The position numbers and the translations under genes were made by a program. The notes under the pieces are model-generated. The model made no database searches, was not told the origin of the DNA, and saw only the letters and a program-made list of their open reading frames with translations. Below are positions 12,929-22,809 of a stretch of 64,000 bases of DNA, one piece after another. Every line of letters begins with the position of its first letter. Within the stretch, counting starts at the first letter, position 1. Source of the stretch: Blastomyces gilchristii SLH14081 (taxonomy: Eukaryota > Ascomycota > Eurotiomycetes > Onygenales > Ajellomycetaceae); contig NW_003101671.1 in the NCBI RefSeq assembly GCF_000003855.2, forward strand, positions 1,750,799 to 1,814,798, written 5' to 3'.

Positions 12929-15100
12929 TTAACGCGTGCCCTTCAGATTCAACCAGCTCATATCAGAGTTCGCGCTCTTATCTGGTTTAGAGAGGTCCTG
13001 CGTGCTCGACGACTCCGGTGCGTTCGAAGGCCATAGGGTGACCGGGCGTTCTGATTTTGCTTGATTGATAAAGGGCAACTGAAACAAGCTGCCAGAATAA
13101 TTGCTACTTGCGACACGCTCGCCCGGGAAATGATGTCCTCCTGTGGCAGACCAGCCTGTGTTTTCGTGAATAGTTGCTGGCTCTGCAGATGAATATCTAT
13201 CATCCTCATAGTCGTCAGACGCTATGCTAATGGAATCCGCGCTGGAAATTTTCGCCGTTAATCCCTGTTGCATGACAATGGAATCGCCTAGCCTTGGTGG
13301 ATGTTCCGTGCTGGGGCTGCCAGAAAGGACCCGGCCGATAGGTTGGGCGTTGTTCAATTGGTTAATTTTTAGAGGTGCGACGTTAGTCGAAATCGTAGGC
13401 CAATCACTATTCCTGTAGTCTGACTTTGTCATCTGGGAAGAAGCCGCCGACGACCTGGCAGATGTGTCCCCAGCCAGCTTTCTCTCATTGTCGCCCTGGA
13501 AATACTTGCTCCATCCCTCATCGGTACGTCGATCGCCTCGAGTAGCATCTTCATCGCCCGGAAGGGATATCGTATTCTCGCCTGGAAGGTCAGTTGTTTG
13601 GATTTGACGAAGAGGGCTCTTGCCGCCCATCTCCTTTTCTACCGCTCCCAGAGCAGGGCTGGGGCGCATGGGAATACTAGATTTCGGCGGTCTATCATCA
13701 ACTTGACCCGATACTATAGCCCAAGAATTTGTCGAGGGTACAGGCCCTCTTGCCATTGGCTCTATAGAGCGGGTTAGAGGTTCCATTCCTTGGTCCTGGA
13801 AGCTGAGTCGATCTTTATCCTCCTGGTAGCCATCTTTGCCCCTGTTCATGTACCGATTTCGTCGTTTTCTCCAGCCGATGAAGAGAAGGATAAGGATCAG
13901 CAGTGCGGCAACGCCCAAGATTGCTCCCAGGGTGGCGCCTACGATAGTCAACGTCCGCTTGTTGCTGGCGCCAGGCACCAATCCAGCGACACTGGTAGAA
14001 GAAGGCGTGGGCTCAATAGATGCACTTGAAGATGGGAAAGAAGTCGACGAAGACGTGGTGGGGATACTGGTGCTGGTGCTCGAGGTAATTTTTGCGTTGT
14101 CTCCGAGGAGCAATTGTTTTGTATCAACCCAACTATTTTTAGACTGGTCGAAAATCCTCACTGGGTAGTCATCATCCCGTCCGGAAATGACCACCAATCC
14201 ATTCCCATCTTGAGCAAGCGAGAAATCATTGAGAGTCGTGCTCGGGGCGTTTTCATTATCGTATTTGGGGAAATCCGCCAAAGTCACATCGCGCCTTTGT
14301 CTCTTCGTTGGTCGGGAGGCACTGCCACCAATTTGCTCACCAGGGCGGGCGGGAACACCACCGGCACGCAACATCACATATCGCGATACTGAATTAGGCG
14401 ATTTACTCACATCAAAGAGTTCGAGAACTCTACTACCGTCTGCACCGCTTAGCATCGCGCACTGAACTTTGGATTTTTCTGGCAAGGGCTGAACCAGGGG
14501 AACTCCGGTGTCCCGCCATCCTTCAGCTTTACTGAAAGTATATGTTTTTGTATTAGTAGGGCCACCTCCGACCATAAAAGCAGAGTCTTCACGCCACGGT
14601 AACAGGAATGGATCCACGGCAGAGTCAACTGGAGCCATAAAGGACTCAACTGCATGTGGAGGAGCGGCGGGGATCAAAAACGTTTGTGTGGACGGGTGGA
14701 TGTTTCCACCCTGGCTGCCTGCAAAGACCAAGAGTGACGAGGAAGCAGTCAGGTAGATAGCGTCATGATGGATGCGGTTTTTGATGTCCTTGTTGTTATC
14801 TCGCAGCTCCAAGGTTCTCCATTTCTTTGCCTTCAACGAATAAAGCTGAATGCCACTGTAGTCAGGAGAATCAGACTTTCCTCCAACCACGTAAATACCT
14901 GGGTCATTCGGGTTACCGTCCACTCCTCCCAATGTGCAGGCTGCATTTGAAACCGGCACTCCCATGGGAAGCTTTGACCATTCTCCGTCGAGCTTCAATG
15001 GCAGCGATATAAAGGCATTGCGGGTATAGATATAAAGAACGTTGTCATGGACCACAGAACAATGACCCCTGAGTTCAACTGGGGGTTTAGGGAGAGACAT
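12929..15100 (-). CDS. Kelch-type beta-propeller single-pass membrane protein
   Basis: One uninterrupted frame of 723 residues from the ATG at 15100. Residues 1-330 look like a degenerate kelch or galactose-oxidase-type propeller, with recurrent blocks such as GIYVVGG, SLLVFAGS, SAFMVGG and LVVISG that mark strand ends of successive blades. A Ser/Thr-rich, probably O-glycosylated stalk follows (about 338-372). Then comes one hydrophobic helix (about 386-408, LTIVGATLGAILGVAALLIL) with a basic stop-transfer stretch WRKRRNR. The remaining 310 residues are polar, low in complexity and probably cytoplasmic. There is no clear N-terminal signal peptide, so the helix would have to act as signal anchor, or the first exon is missed. 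The order propeller, stalk, helix, disordered tail is common in fungal kelch membrane proteins of unknown role. The substrate is unknown. This is the only gene in the left 20 kb. Confidence 0.8.
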   Translation of the reverse strand: MSLPKPPVELRGHCSVVHDNVLYIYTRNAFISLPLKLDGEWSKLPMGVPVSNAACTLGGVDGNPNDPGIYVVGGKSDSPDYSGIQLYSLKAKKWRTLELRDNNKDIKNRIHHDAIYLTASSSLLVFAGSQGGNIHPSTQTFLIPAAPPHAVESFMAPVDSAVDPFLLPWREDSAFMVGGGPTNTKTYTFSKAEGWRDTGVPLVQPLPEKSKVQCAMLSGADGSRVLELFDVSKSPNSVSRYVMLRAGGVPARPGEQIGGSASRPTKRQRRDVTLADFPKYDNENAPSTTLNDFSLAQDGNGLVVISGRDDDYPVRIFDQSKNSWVDTKQLLLGDNAKITSSTSTSIPTTSSSTSFPSSSASIEPTPSSTSVAGLVPGASNKRTLTIVGATLGAILGVAALLILILLFIGWRKRRNRYMNRGKDGYQEDKDRLSFQDQGMEPLTRSIEPMARGPVPSTNSWAIVSGQVDDRPPKSSIPMRPSPALGAVEKEMGGKSPLRQIQTTDLPGENTISLPGDEDATRGDRRTDEGWSKYFQGDNERKLAGDTSARSSAASSQMTKSDYRNSDWPTISTNVAPLKINQLNNAQPIGRVLSGSPSTEHPPRLGDSIVMQQGLTAKISSADSISIASDDYEDDRYSSAEPATIHENTGWSATGGHHFPGERVASSNYSGSLFQLPFINQAKSERPVTLWPSNAPESSSTQDLSKPDKSANSDMSWLNLKGTR

Positions 15101-15968
15101 CTTCGTGGAAGAGAGAGTGAGAGGTTATAAACGCCTCTCGACTGTGAAAAGGAGGATATGTAAAGTGAGCGTTCGTCCCCGGGGGGGGGGGGGATTATTC
15201 AACGGCTTTGGAGAGGTGAGGTAGCCTAAGAAAATATGACGCCGCAATACCTATCTCATGGTGCAATGTTCCGATTCACTAAAAAAGGGGGTCGTAAGTC
15301 GTTGATGGAAGTTTTGCGGGACGATGGATTCCCAAGCCGAGGCCACACAGAACCAGAGGAAGAAGAAAAAAAACGCCTTATCTCATGCACCAGATAACCG
15401 TGATTCCGATGAAAGAAATAACCACGATCCGATCCGAAGACGCAGTGAGATGAGGCTGAGTCGATACCTTCTAGGTCAACAGTGGTAGTCCTTCATTCCC
15501 AACCACAAAGAAACAATGATATATATGTATCAGTCGAGTGGAATCTAACCCAATGCGAGCGAAATTACTTTTTTTTTTCTTTATTTCTTTTTTTCAGATT
15601 TATTCGATTTCTTTAAACCAACCAACCAATAATACCACCAACGACGATCGATCCACGGTGTCAATGGTCCGTTTTTGTCGAAAATACGGGGGGTTGAATA
15701 GGAAATCTAACTCTCGACCAAAGGAGAGGATATGAATTGAGAATGCGCTAAAGGGAGGTAGAAGTGGGACAAGCGCGTTGAGTGTTGTTGTTGTTGTCGT
15801 TGCTGGTAGAGGTGAGGTCAGGGGGGAGAAAGGGGGAGAGGGGGGAGGGAAGACAGTTGAAGAACAGGTATAGCAAGTATCCAGACTGGGTGTATCTCAA
15901 ACCAGCGAGAGGAGAAGCACAGCAAGCACAACAATGGAGAGAGCGAATGGAAGCAAGCAAAAGCGCAA

Positions 15969-16019
15969 GGAGAGAGAGAGAGAGAGAGAGAGAGTGTGTG
16001 TGTGTGTGTGTGTGTGTGT
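15969..16019. repeat. (GA)n(GT)n compound dinucleotide repeat
   Basis: Thirteen or so GA/AG units switch without interruption to about thirteen GT units on the plus strand. More GA/GGAGA-rich sequence follows to about 16140. Confidence 0.9.
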
Positions 16020-17347
16020 ATAAGGAATGGAAGAGCCGTAAAGAAGGGCAAACAAGGCGCCAGAAACAGAGGAGAGGAGAGGAGAGGAGAGGTGATGTGT
16101 GTGTGTGAGAGAGAGGGAGAGAGGGTGAGAGGGTGAGGGATGGTGAGGGATGGGGTGAAGAAGAAAGAAAAGGAGGAAGAAGAATGAATGAATGTTTACA
16201 GCGTTACGTACGTTATGTTACAGCATACAGCAAGCATAAGGCAGTTTATTAGTTGTACGAGCGTCTTGAAACAGCCGGGCTGGTATTTCTGCGGTATTTT
16301 CGAGGTAATTTTGGTTCTCCCAACGGCCCAAGAGCCAAGAGAAGGCTGGCTGTATCTTTGGCCAGGGGCTTAACCTTGGTAAGTTGGTATTACGCTGCGT
16401 ACGATGTGTACGGAGTAGTGTACGATGTAATTCTCGAGTTGGCTGACGGCGGCCCCACGCTGGGAACGTCAATCTTACTCGGGACAACCCCCATCCATCC
16501 ATATAATATCCATTATCCATTGCAGTTCAAGACATAAAATGCCCAGTTGAATATATCCCGGATATTCCATTATGTTCCCTTCATTAATACTCCTCCCAAC
16601 AATTCATCAATAAATAATTCACCGTGTCTAGACACCAAACACTGCTAGCACGAAATCGAATCCTTGTCTGAACTCAATCGCAGCGAGAGGGGAGCGCCAA
16701 GAAGTTACAGTACGATCCAAGCATAACGGACTCCGTTTAGCGCAGGGCGGTGCCCAGGTACAGTACCTGTGACAAGAGAATGTGGGGTACTTTCGCTGAC
16801 GGCGGATGTATCTGATACATTGCCCCGCAGGGCTTGGCGGAGACAAGGACCACCGCAATACAGGTTCATTACCAGGCACCCCCGTACTGTTTTGTTAGCA
16901 GGTAACTTACGGAGTACCGTCACAGAAATTGGCGGCTGAACGCTGTCACCAGAGCATTGTGGCGTGGTATTTATTGAAACAAAACATTCTTTCTCCCTTC
17001 CCCTGGGTTATTTATTCTTGTTCTATCTATCACGACAACTTTTATTATTATTATCATCATTATTATTACACTCCGCACGCATGGTCAAGCAAAACTCGAG
17101 TTCTGCTACTCTGTATATATGAATGTATATCCGGATGTGATTTATGTGCATGCGCAAAAATACCCTCAAGAGCTCGCATTGGCATCCCCAAACTATGGAA
17201 GCAAAGGTCAAGAATTCCAGGGGTACGATTGCTTTGCGTAGGGAACGCCTTGCATACGCAGTAGATATGCCCACCAAATCTTGAAGACCTGCGATTGATC
17301 ATCCCCTCCCACAAAAGAGAAAAATTAGAGACACCGAAATCCAGGAC

Positions 17348-17349
<2 letters not shown>

Positions 17350-17381
<32 letters not shown>
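17350..17381. repeat. Poly(A) tract, 32 nt
   Basis: Run of 32 A. A second run of 36 A lies only 143 nt downstream. Confidence 0.9.
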
Positions 17382-17386
<5 letters not shown>

Positions 17387-17524
17387 CGTCAATGTTATGC
17401 ATCGACCTGGTTCTGTATCCACCAGCTGCAAACGGGTTACACAATCACAAAATCACGCCTCGTCCTTCCCCCCTTCTTCTCTGCTCCCTCCCTGCCCGCC
17501 GCTGAGAAGAAAAATCATAGCTTG

Positions 17525-17560
<36 letters not shown>
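17525..17560. repeat. Poly(A) tract, 36 nt
   Basis: Run of 36 A, the second of a close pair. Confidence 0.9.
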
Positions 17561-17565
<5 letters not shown>

Positions 17566-19235
17566 GGAATAAAGAAATAATAAAGGGATAAGATAATTTC
17601 ACTCGGCGGAAATGCAATGCTGTTTGTTGCAACTGGATCGCTCGTACGCATTTGCCATTCCTGTTTGGCGCAACCATTGGCTCCATGGAAATAATGATGG
17701 GAGAGACCGCTCCTCCTCTATACTTTTCCTTCTCATCAGAGGGAGGATGTAAGTAACAATAATATAATAATAAAAGAGACATTAGCATGTTTTGTGTGAG
17801 CGCCTAACCAAAGAAACCTGTTGGATGAATGACGACATCAACATCGAAACGCAACCGCCGCTGTGTGGTTGGAGCACGGGTTGGCCCGAGTCATCTATCC
17901 AGAAACTTTACTGCGTAATCAGGAAGGAAAATAATGCAAGTCAGGAAAAAAATAATAATAAGAAGAAGAATAATAATAATAAAGCCCAGATCAAAACGTA
18001 CAAAAGATTCTTTGATAGTCCTTTCTTGCTTTTGATTCTTTATGCTTGATGATCAGTTGACTCTCTTATCAGCTGGGTTTATTCAGATCATTTCTTGTTA
18101 ACTGCTTAAATACAGGAGAAGACAACCAAATTGTGAATGGAAAGCCGCAAATCATGGCAGCCCTAGCAAACACAAGCGTAAAGAGAAACGGGTAAGACAT
18201 GCATTATTATTGGCAATATTGGTGTTTTCTTATTTCTTCTCACACATTCCATCAGGTAGTTAACTCACAATTTCGATAAAGTTGCCATGTAGTTATATCC
18301 GTAAACAAATTTCGGAAAAACAAAGAGAGAAGGCATATTCCCTCCCCATGAGTATGTATGTATTACATGCCAGCCATCAAAGGAGCCCATCCGTATGTAT
18401 GTACGGAGTAGTAGGCCTGAGGAATGGACGCCCTTGCAAGCAAGGGAGCAAAGAGAGGAAGCAAGAGAGATGAAAACAAGGGCAAGAAATCGGATATCCA
18501 AGAAAGAGAAGAGAATAATAAAAAAAAACCCCTCTGCTTCCTTGCTCTCGCTCCCTCTCATTCGTCACTGCTGGACAGAACAAACAAAGGGAACCTCTGA
18601 TCCGGCTGATCATCTTCGCAAGGCCCAACCAGGAGGAGGCAAAAGGAAAACGCACACCCCTAACTAACTCTCTAAGCTGAGCCCAGAAAATCGAATACCT
18701 GCCAGGGCCGCCCAAGCAGTAGTGACCGCTTGACGGGCGATAGGGAAAAACTTAGGTAAAAGAAAAAAAGTGCCTAGTTTAGCCAACCAACAACATACAT
18801 AATTCGCTTGTGTGTTGTGTGGTCGTTAAATAATAATAATAATGCAATCCCATCCCGCATTTATTATTCGCGCAGTGAGGCAGACCATTGCCACCGCCAT
18901 TTATCACCAAAGAGCCAACCAACCAATGCTTAAACTCTGCTTCTCCTTCTCCCTTCCCGTTGCACAGCTCCTTGATTATTATTATTATTGAGAGCTGAAA
19001 GAAAGGACGTTGAAGCGTTCAGACAACTCCAGGTTTAATTGTTTTTGCGTGTTTCTTTTGCCCCCCCCCCCGGGCTAACTCCGAGAGTAAATAATTGGGG
19101 CAAAACCAGCCTGCCTGCTTGTTCACCTTTCAGCGACTGATTTTTGATAAAGGAAGCTGAAAAAAGACTCGAAGGCCGGACACACATACCCGTATTTATG
19201 CGAACGTAACCTTTTCACCCATCATGGTACAGTAG

Positions 19236-19262
19236 TAGTACATATATATTATATATGTACAG
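19236..19262. repeat. AT-rich near-perfect palindrome flanked by GTAC motifs
   Basis: Around 19238-19258 the sequence reads TACATATATA, then T, then TATATATGTA, a nearly perfect inverted repeat. GTAC-containing words lie on both sides and again at 19303-19319 (GTACGTACATGTAC). It may extrude a hairpin. No gene is adjacent. Confidence 0.55.
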
Positions 19263-19323
19263 TACAGTGCATTCAAAATACCTCGCGACTTCGCGTGGAG
19301 GACTGTACGTACATGTACTATGC

Positions 19324-19360
19324 CCTTGCCTTGCCTTGCCTTGCCTTGCCTTGCCTTGCC
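19324..19360. repeat. (CTTGC)n pentanucleotide array
   Basis: About seven consecutive CTTGC units on the plus strand (GCAAG on the minus strand). Confidence 0.9.
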
Positions 19361-19656
19361 TATACTTACTTCTCTGTTGCCGAGTGCATAATATCTAAGA
19401 GAAAGTATCGGCAAATGCACAGCACAGGCCCAGTGCGTTGATCAAGAGGGGCGAAAAGAGCATACAAGTGTACCGTACCGTACCTGCGGCATCGTCACCG
19501 CGCATTATTAGTTACATACAGCATGCAAAATATCTCTTTTTGAAAACCTCGTCAAACCAGCCAGACAACTAACATCTGTGCCTGAATGTCTCCCCCCCCC
19601 CCCCCCCCCAACCCAACCACTAGGCTCAAGTTCGTGATTTCCTTCTTTGGGACTAG

Positions 19657-19718
19657 TCGTTTCGTTTCGTTTCGTTTCGTTTCGTTTCGTTTCGTTGGGT
19701 TGGGTGGGGTGGGGTGGG
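19657..19718 (+). repeat. (TCGTT)8 array followed by a G-quadruplex-type block
   Basis: Eight TCGTT units (19657-19696) run directly into five G-runs of three or four bases, separated by loops of one or two T (19697-19718). The second part satisfies the usual four-run, short-loop G-quadruplex pattern. It lies about 0.5 kb downstream of the CLF1 stop. Confidence 0.8.
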
Positions 19719-20257
19719 TGGTGTGAGTGTGTTAAGTGCTAGTGAGTGGTTTTAAGTCACACGTCCATAGAATAGCCGGGCGCCTCCTCCTCCTGAGCAC
19801 TCAACCTCCAACCGGTGTTTGATGAAGCGACGGATTACTGGCGTCATTGGCAGGATTGCGGGGGACGGGGTAATTTCTTTTACGACAAATGTTGCAGTGA
19901 AGGATGAGCTTCAAGAAACGTTGGTTGGGATGGGATGGGGCATTTGTAGTTGGTTGTACTGTACATATGTTGAGAAAAGGAGTTTTTATAGATGGACGGA
20001 ATTGATGAATTTTCGAAAGGTCTGAGATGATGGGTGGCAGATGGATGATGATTACTCTGTAGACTGATGTGAGTAGTGATGTGATGGAGGAACATAACAT
20101 TGACATATTGTCCTTTACTTTTCGGAATAAAAAGAACTCAACAACACAGGCTACATACGCCTTGAGGTTACCCATAAAGAACGGCCCGCTAAACAATTTT
20201 GAATAATAGAAACAAAACACGTCCATCCAACTAAAACTCTTCCCGCCAAATGTGCCT

Positions 20258-22411
20258 TCATGCCTCTCCTTTGCCCATACTGCTCGCCTGCTGTTTCTTC
20301 CATTGGTGTGCTCTCTGCAGAATCTGCGACAACTTGGCCGACGACTCGTCGTCTGCGGGGAACATGTAATCCATGTATTCTTCATAGCGATCATCATCCA
20401 GCTTGCGTCGCTTCTTAACCTTGCTGGGCATCTGTCGCTCGATCTTGGTGATGTCATCCGGTGACCCGTGCGTCTGCTCGAAGGACTTCCATGCATTAAG
20501 CAGAGCGACTCGCTATAATGTTGGGGAACGTATGGTTAGCTTTCGTCATAATTTGACCCGTGATTTTGAAAAAAATGGCGGGGACAAAAAAAATAAAAAA
20601 AAAATTGAAAACACGCATAGACATACCTCTTCTTTCATCTCCTTCTCCTTAAATACGTTATGCGCCCGCTCAAAGACCTTCCGAGCACGGCGCTTAGCCT
20701 CTTCGCTAACCGGTTTCTCTTCCTCTTCCTCTTCCTCCTCTTCTTCTCCTTCAGGTATATTGATTTCGAATCGCGCGTAATTTATCCAGACCTTGACGTG
20801 GTCTGTCTTCTCAAGGAGGCGTTCGTACAACATCCTAGTTCTATCGTACTCTCCCTCGTACTCTTCGAAATCGATATACGACTTCCATAGAAGCTCAGGC
20901 ATGTCTAGGACTGGTTGGGAAATGCCTAACTCATATATAGCGCGTGCTCGGTCAATATCATCTAGCCCCCGCTCCAGTTCTGCAAATTTTATCCATGCTT
21001 GACAATTTGCAGGATTCCATTCGATTTGCTTCTCGAATAGTTTCCTACATCGAACAAACTCGAAAAGCTGTCGTTCTAGATCGATATAGCCCTTGAATAG
21101 CTTGTCCTTTGGGCAGGCACCAATCGCATGGCCCAGGGTCTTTCTCGCCGCCTGAAGGTCCATCTGCCGGATTTCGAATTGGGCCTTCATCAGCCAGATC
21201 TTCGCGAATGTGAATTTTTTGTGGGGGATCAGTTTTATGCATTCTTGGTAAATTTGACGAGCGCGTTCCATGTCCTTGGTTTCAAGTTCTTCCCAGAGAG
21301 CGTAAAATATCCACAAGTAAATGTACCGACGCCAGTGTCGCTTCTCTTGTGATGGGGGAATCTGTGCAATCGCGCGCTCATAGACATCCCGCACGCGGTC
21401 CACATCACCAGATGTCTCCTCCAATCTAACAAAGTCAAACCATATATCGTAGTTTTTCGGATTTTCTTTGATCTGTTCTTCGTATTGGACTCTCCGTTTC
21501 GCAAGAATGACATCTTCAACTCCATCTCGATCACCAAACTGTTTCTCGAAGGTGGTGTAGGCTTTATGTAAAGCCATGGATTTCGACCGTGGTAATCTGT
21601 CCAGAGCATATTTATAGATCGCCCTGGCCCGCTCAAACTCCTTCAGTTTAGCTTCATATCGAGCATAGGCGATAAAAAGCTTCTCATCCATGAAGTCTTC
21701 ACCCAGAGTCTCGATAGCCAGGCCGTAAACCTCCCTCACCAAGTCACTTGTTCCATACTCTTCCTCAAACCGTGCCCATTTAATCCAATTTTTCGGCTCC
21801 GGGTGAACAACAGTAAAGCGCTCGAAAATCGCGCGCACCCGATCGAATTCATTATATCGTTTTTCAAGCTTAATATAAGCGCCCCAGGCGCCTTCATCGG
21901 GCTCCCATGACATCCAGCGCTCAAACACTTGACGTGTTCCCGCGATGTTACCCAACATCTCTTCCATATAAACATATTTATACCAAAGTTTATCCACCCG
22001 GGGAAGAATAGTCACAGCGCGGTCAAGCAGGTTCCGTGCATGATTGATATTCCTCGTCTTCATCTCAGCTTCAATGTAACGAATCCATAATACCACAGCT
22101 GTCGGGTCAACGTCCAAGGCCCGCTCGAACACCGACCTCGCACGGCGGAATTCTTTCTGTTCCAATTCCCATTGTGCATATCGCATCCAGTTGTTCATGC
22201 TAATGCGATTCCGCCGCACATAGTCCTCGAACTCTTTGCGTTTCCGACCTTGGTATTCATGGAGCTCTTCTAGATCGGCGAACCGCTGCGTAGGAGCTTG
22301 GAGGGCGGGTTCTTGTCGGTCGACAGCTTCTCGAAGGAGCTGTTCAGCAGATATCTGCTGTGGCGCCGGGGCCTTGTTTTTGACCCTCGGAGGGCCTCTT
22401 GATGCCTCCAT
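20258..22411 (-). CDS. CLF1: Pre-mRNA-splicing factor CLF1/Syf3 (crooked neck, HAT repeats)
   Basis: Two exons: 22411-20627 and 20512-20258, with a 114-nt intron (GTATGT donor, TAG acceptor) between codons 595 and 596. Product is 679 residues, typical for the family. Clf1 is a scaffold of the Prp19-associated (NineTeen) complex in the spliceosome. From about residue 45 to 570 the protein is an array of half-a-TPR (HAT) repeats, seen as repeating W..Y...E and A R.I(Y/F)ERA units such as [15 protein letters not shown] run of Glu follows (about residue 565). The intron-separated C-terminus, with [20 protein letters not shown], is the conserved family tail and confirms the splice. The start is the first ATG of the frame ([20 protein letters not shown]) and leads into the conserved [10 protein letters not shown] segment. 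The gene is divergent from PRP31 with 398 bp between the starts. Confidence 0.95.
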
Positions 22412-22809
22412 TTTGGGTAGAGGAGATTGAAGGTAGCGGATGGTACCGTACCGGGGCCACGCGGGTTGAGCTTTTTGAGGAGAGAGGAAAGGGTCGTAAA
22501 AATCACGATGGCAATAAAAATATCTATCTCCCTACAAGCTGCTCCAATACAAGGAGAAGGAGAATCCAGAGGGTGGACAGCTCGGTGTCGTCGAATTTGG
22601 ATGTCGCGGCGAAAAGCGAGCAAGCCGAGCGAGGTGGAAAGAAACATTTGCGCTATTGGTATGAAAAGGTCACCGGACTTTATTGCTCCCAAGCTACTTT
22701 TAAACAACCAGCAAGCTCAACTCTCGACACTTTTTGAAGAGGCACCACACCTACTCTCAGTTCAGGTTGTTTTGTTGAATTTCTATACTCGATCTAGCTC
22801 AAAGTCACC
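22412..22809. promoter_or_regulatory. Shared divergent promoter of CLF1 and PRP31
   Basis: 398 bp separate the two start codons, so both 5' UTRs and promoters lie here. It contains the 11-mer GTACCGTACCG at 22443-22453, next to the CLF1 start. No convincing TATA box is seen, as is usual for housekeeping genes. Confidence 0.7.

Larger units (their letters stand above)
15101..20257. other. Repeat-rich intergenic region
   Basis: About 5 kb between the kelch gene start and the CLF1 stop, without a credible gene. It begins with a run of 13 G (15181-15193) just upstream of the kelch gene. It also contains purine/pyrimidine microsatellites, two poly(A) tracts, a CTTGC array, a TCGTT array with a G-run block, a run of 18 C (19592-19609) and an AT palindrome near 19.25 kb. 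Part of it must hold the kelch promoter and the CLF1 3' end. Confidence 0.6.

Noticed and set aside
20546..20626. CLF1 ending in the frame that runs through 20546
   Set aside because: That tail is intron sequence; the conserved [10 protein letters not shown] tail lies in the exon at 20258-20512.
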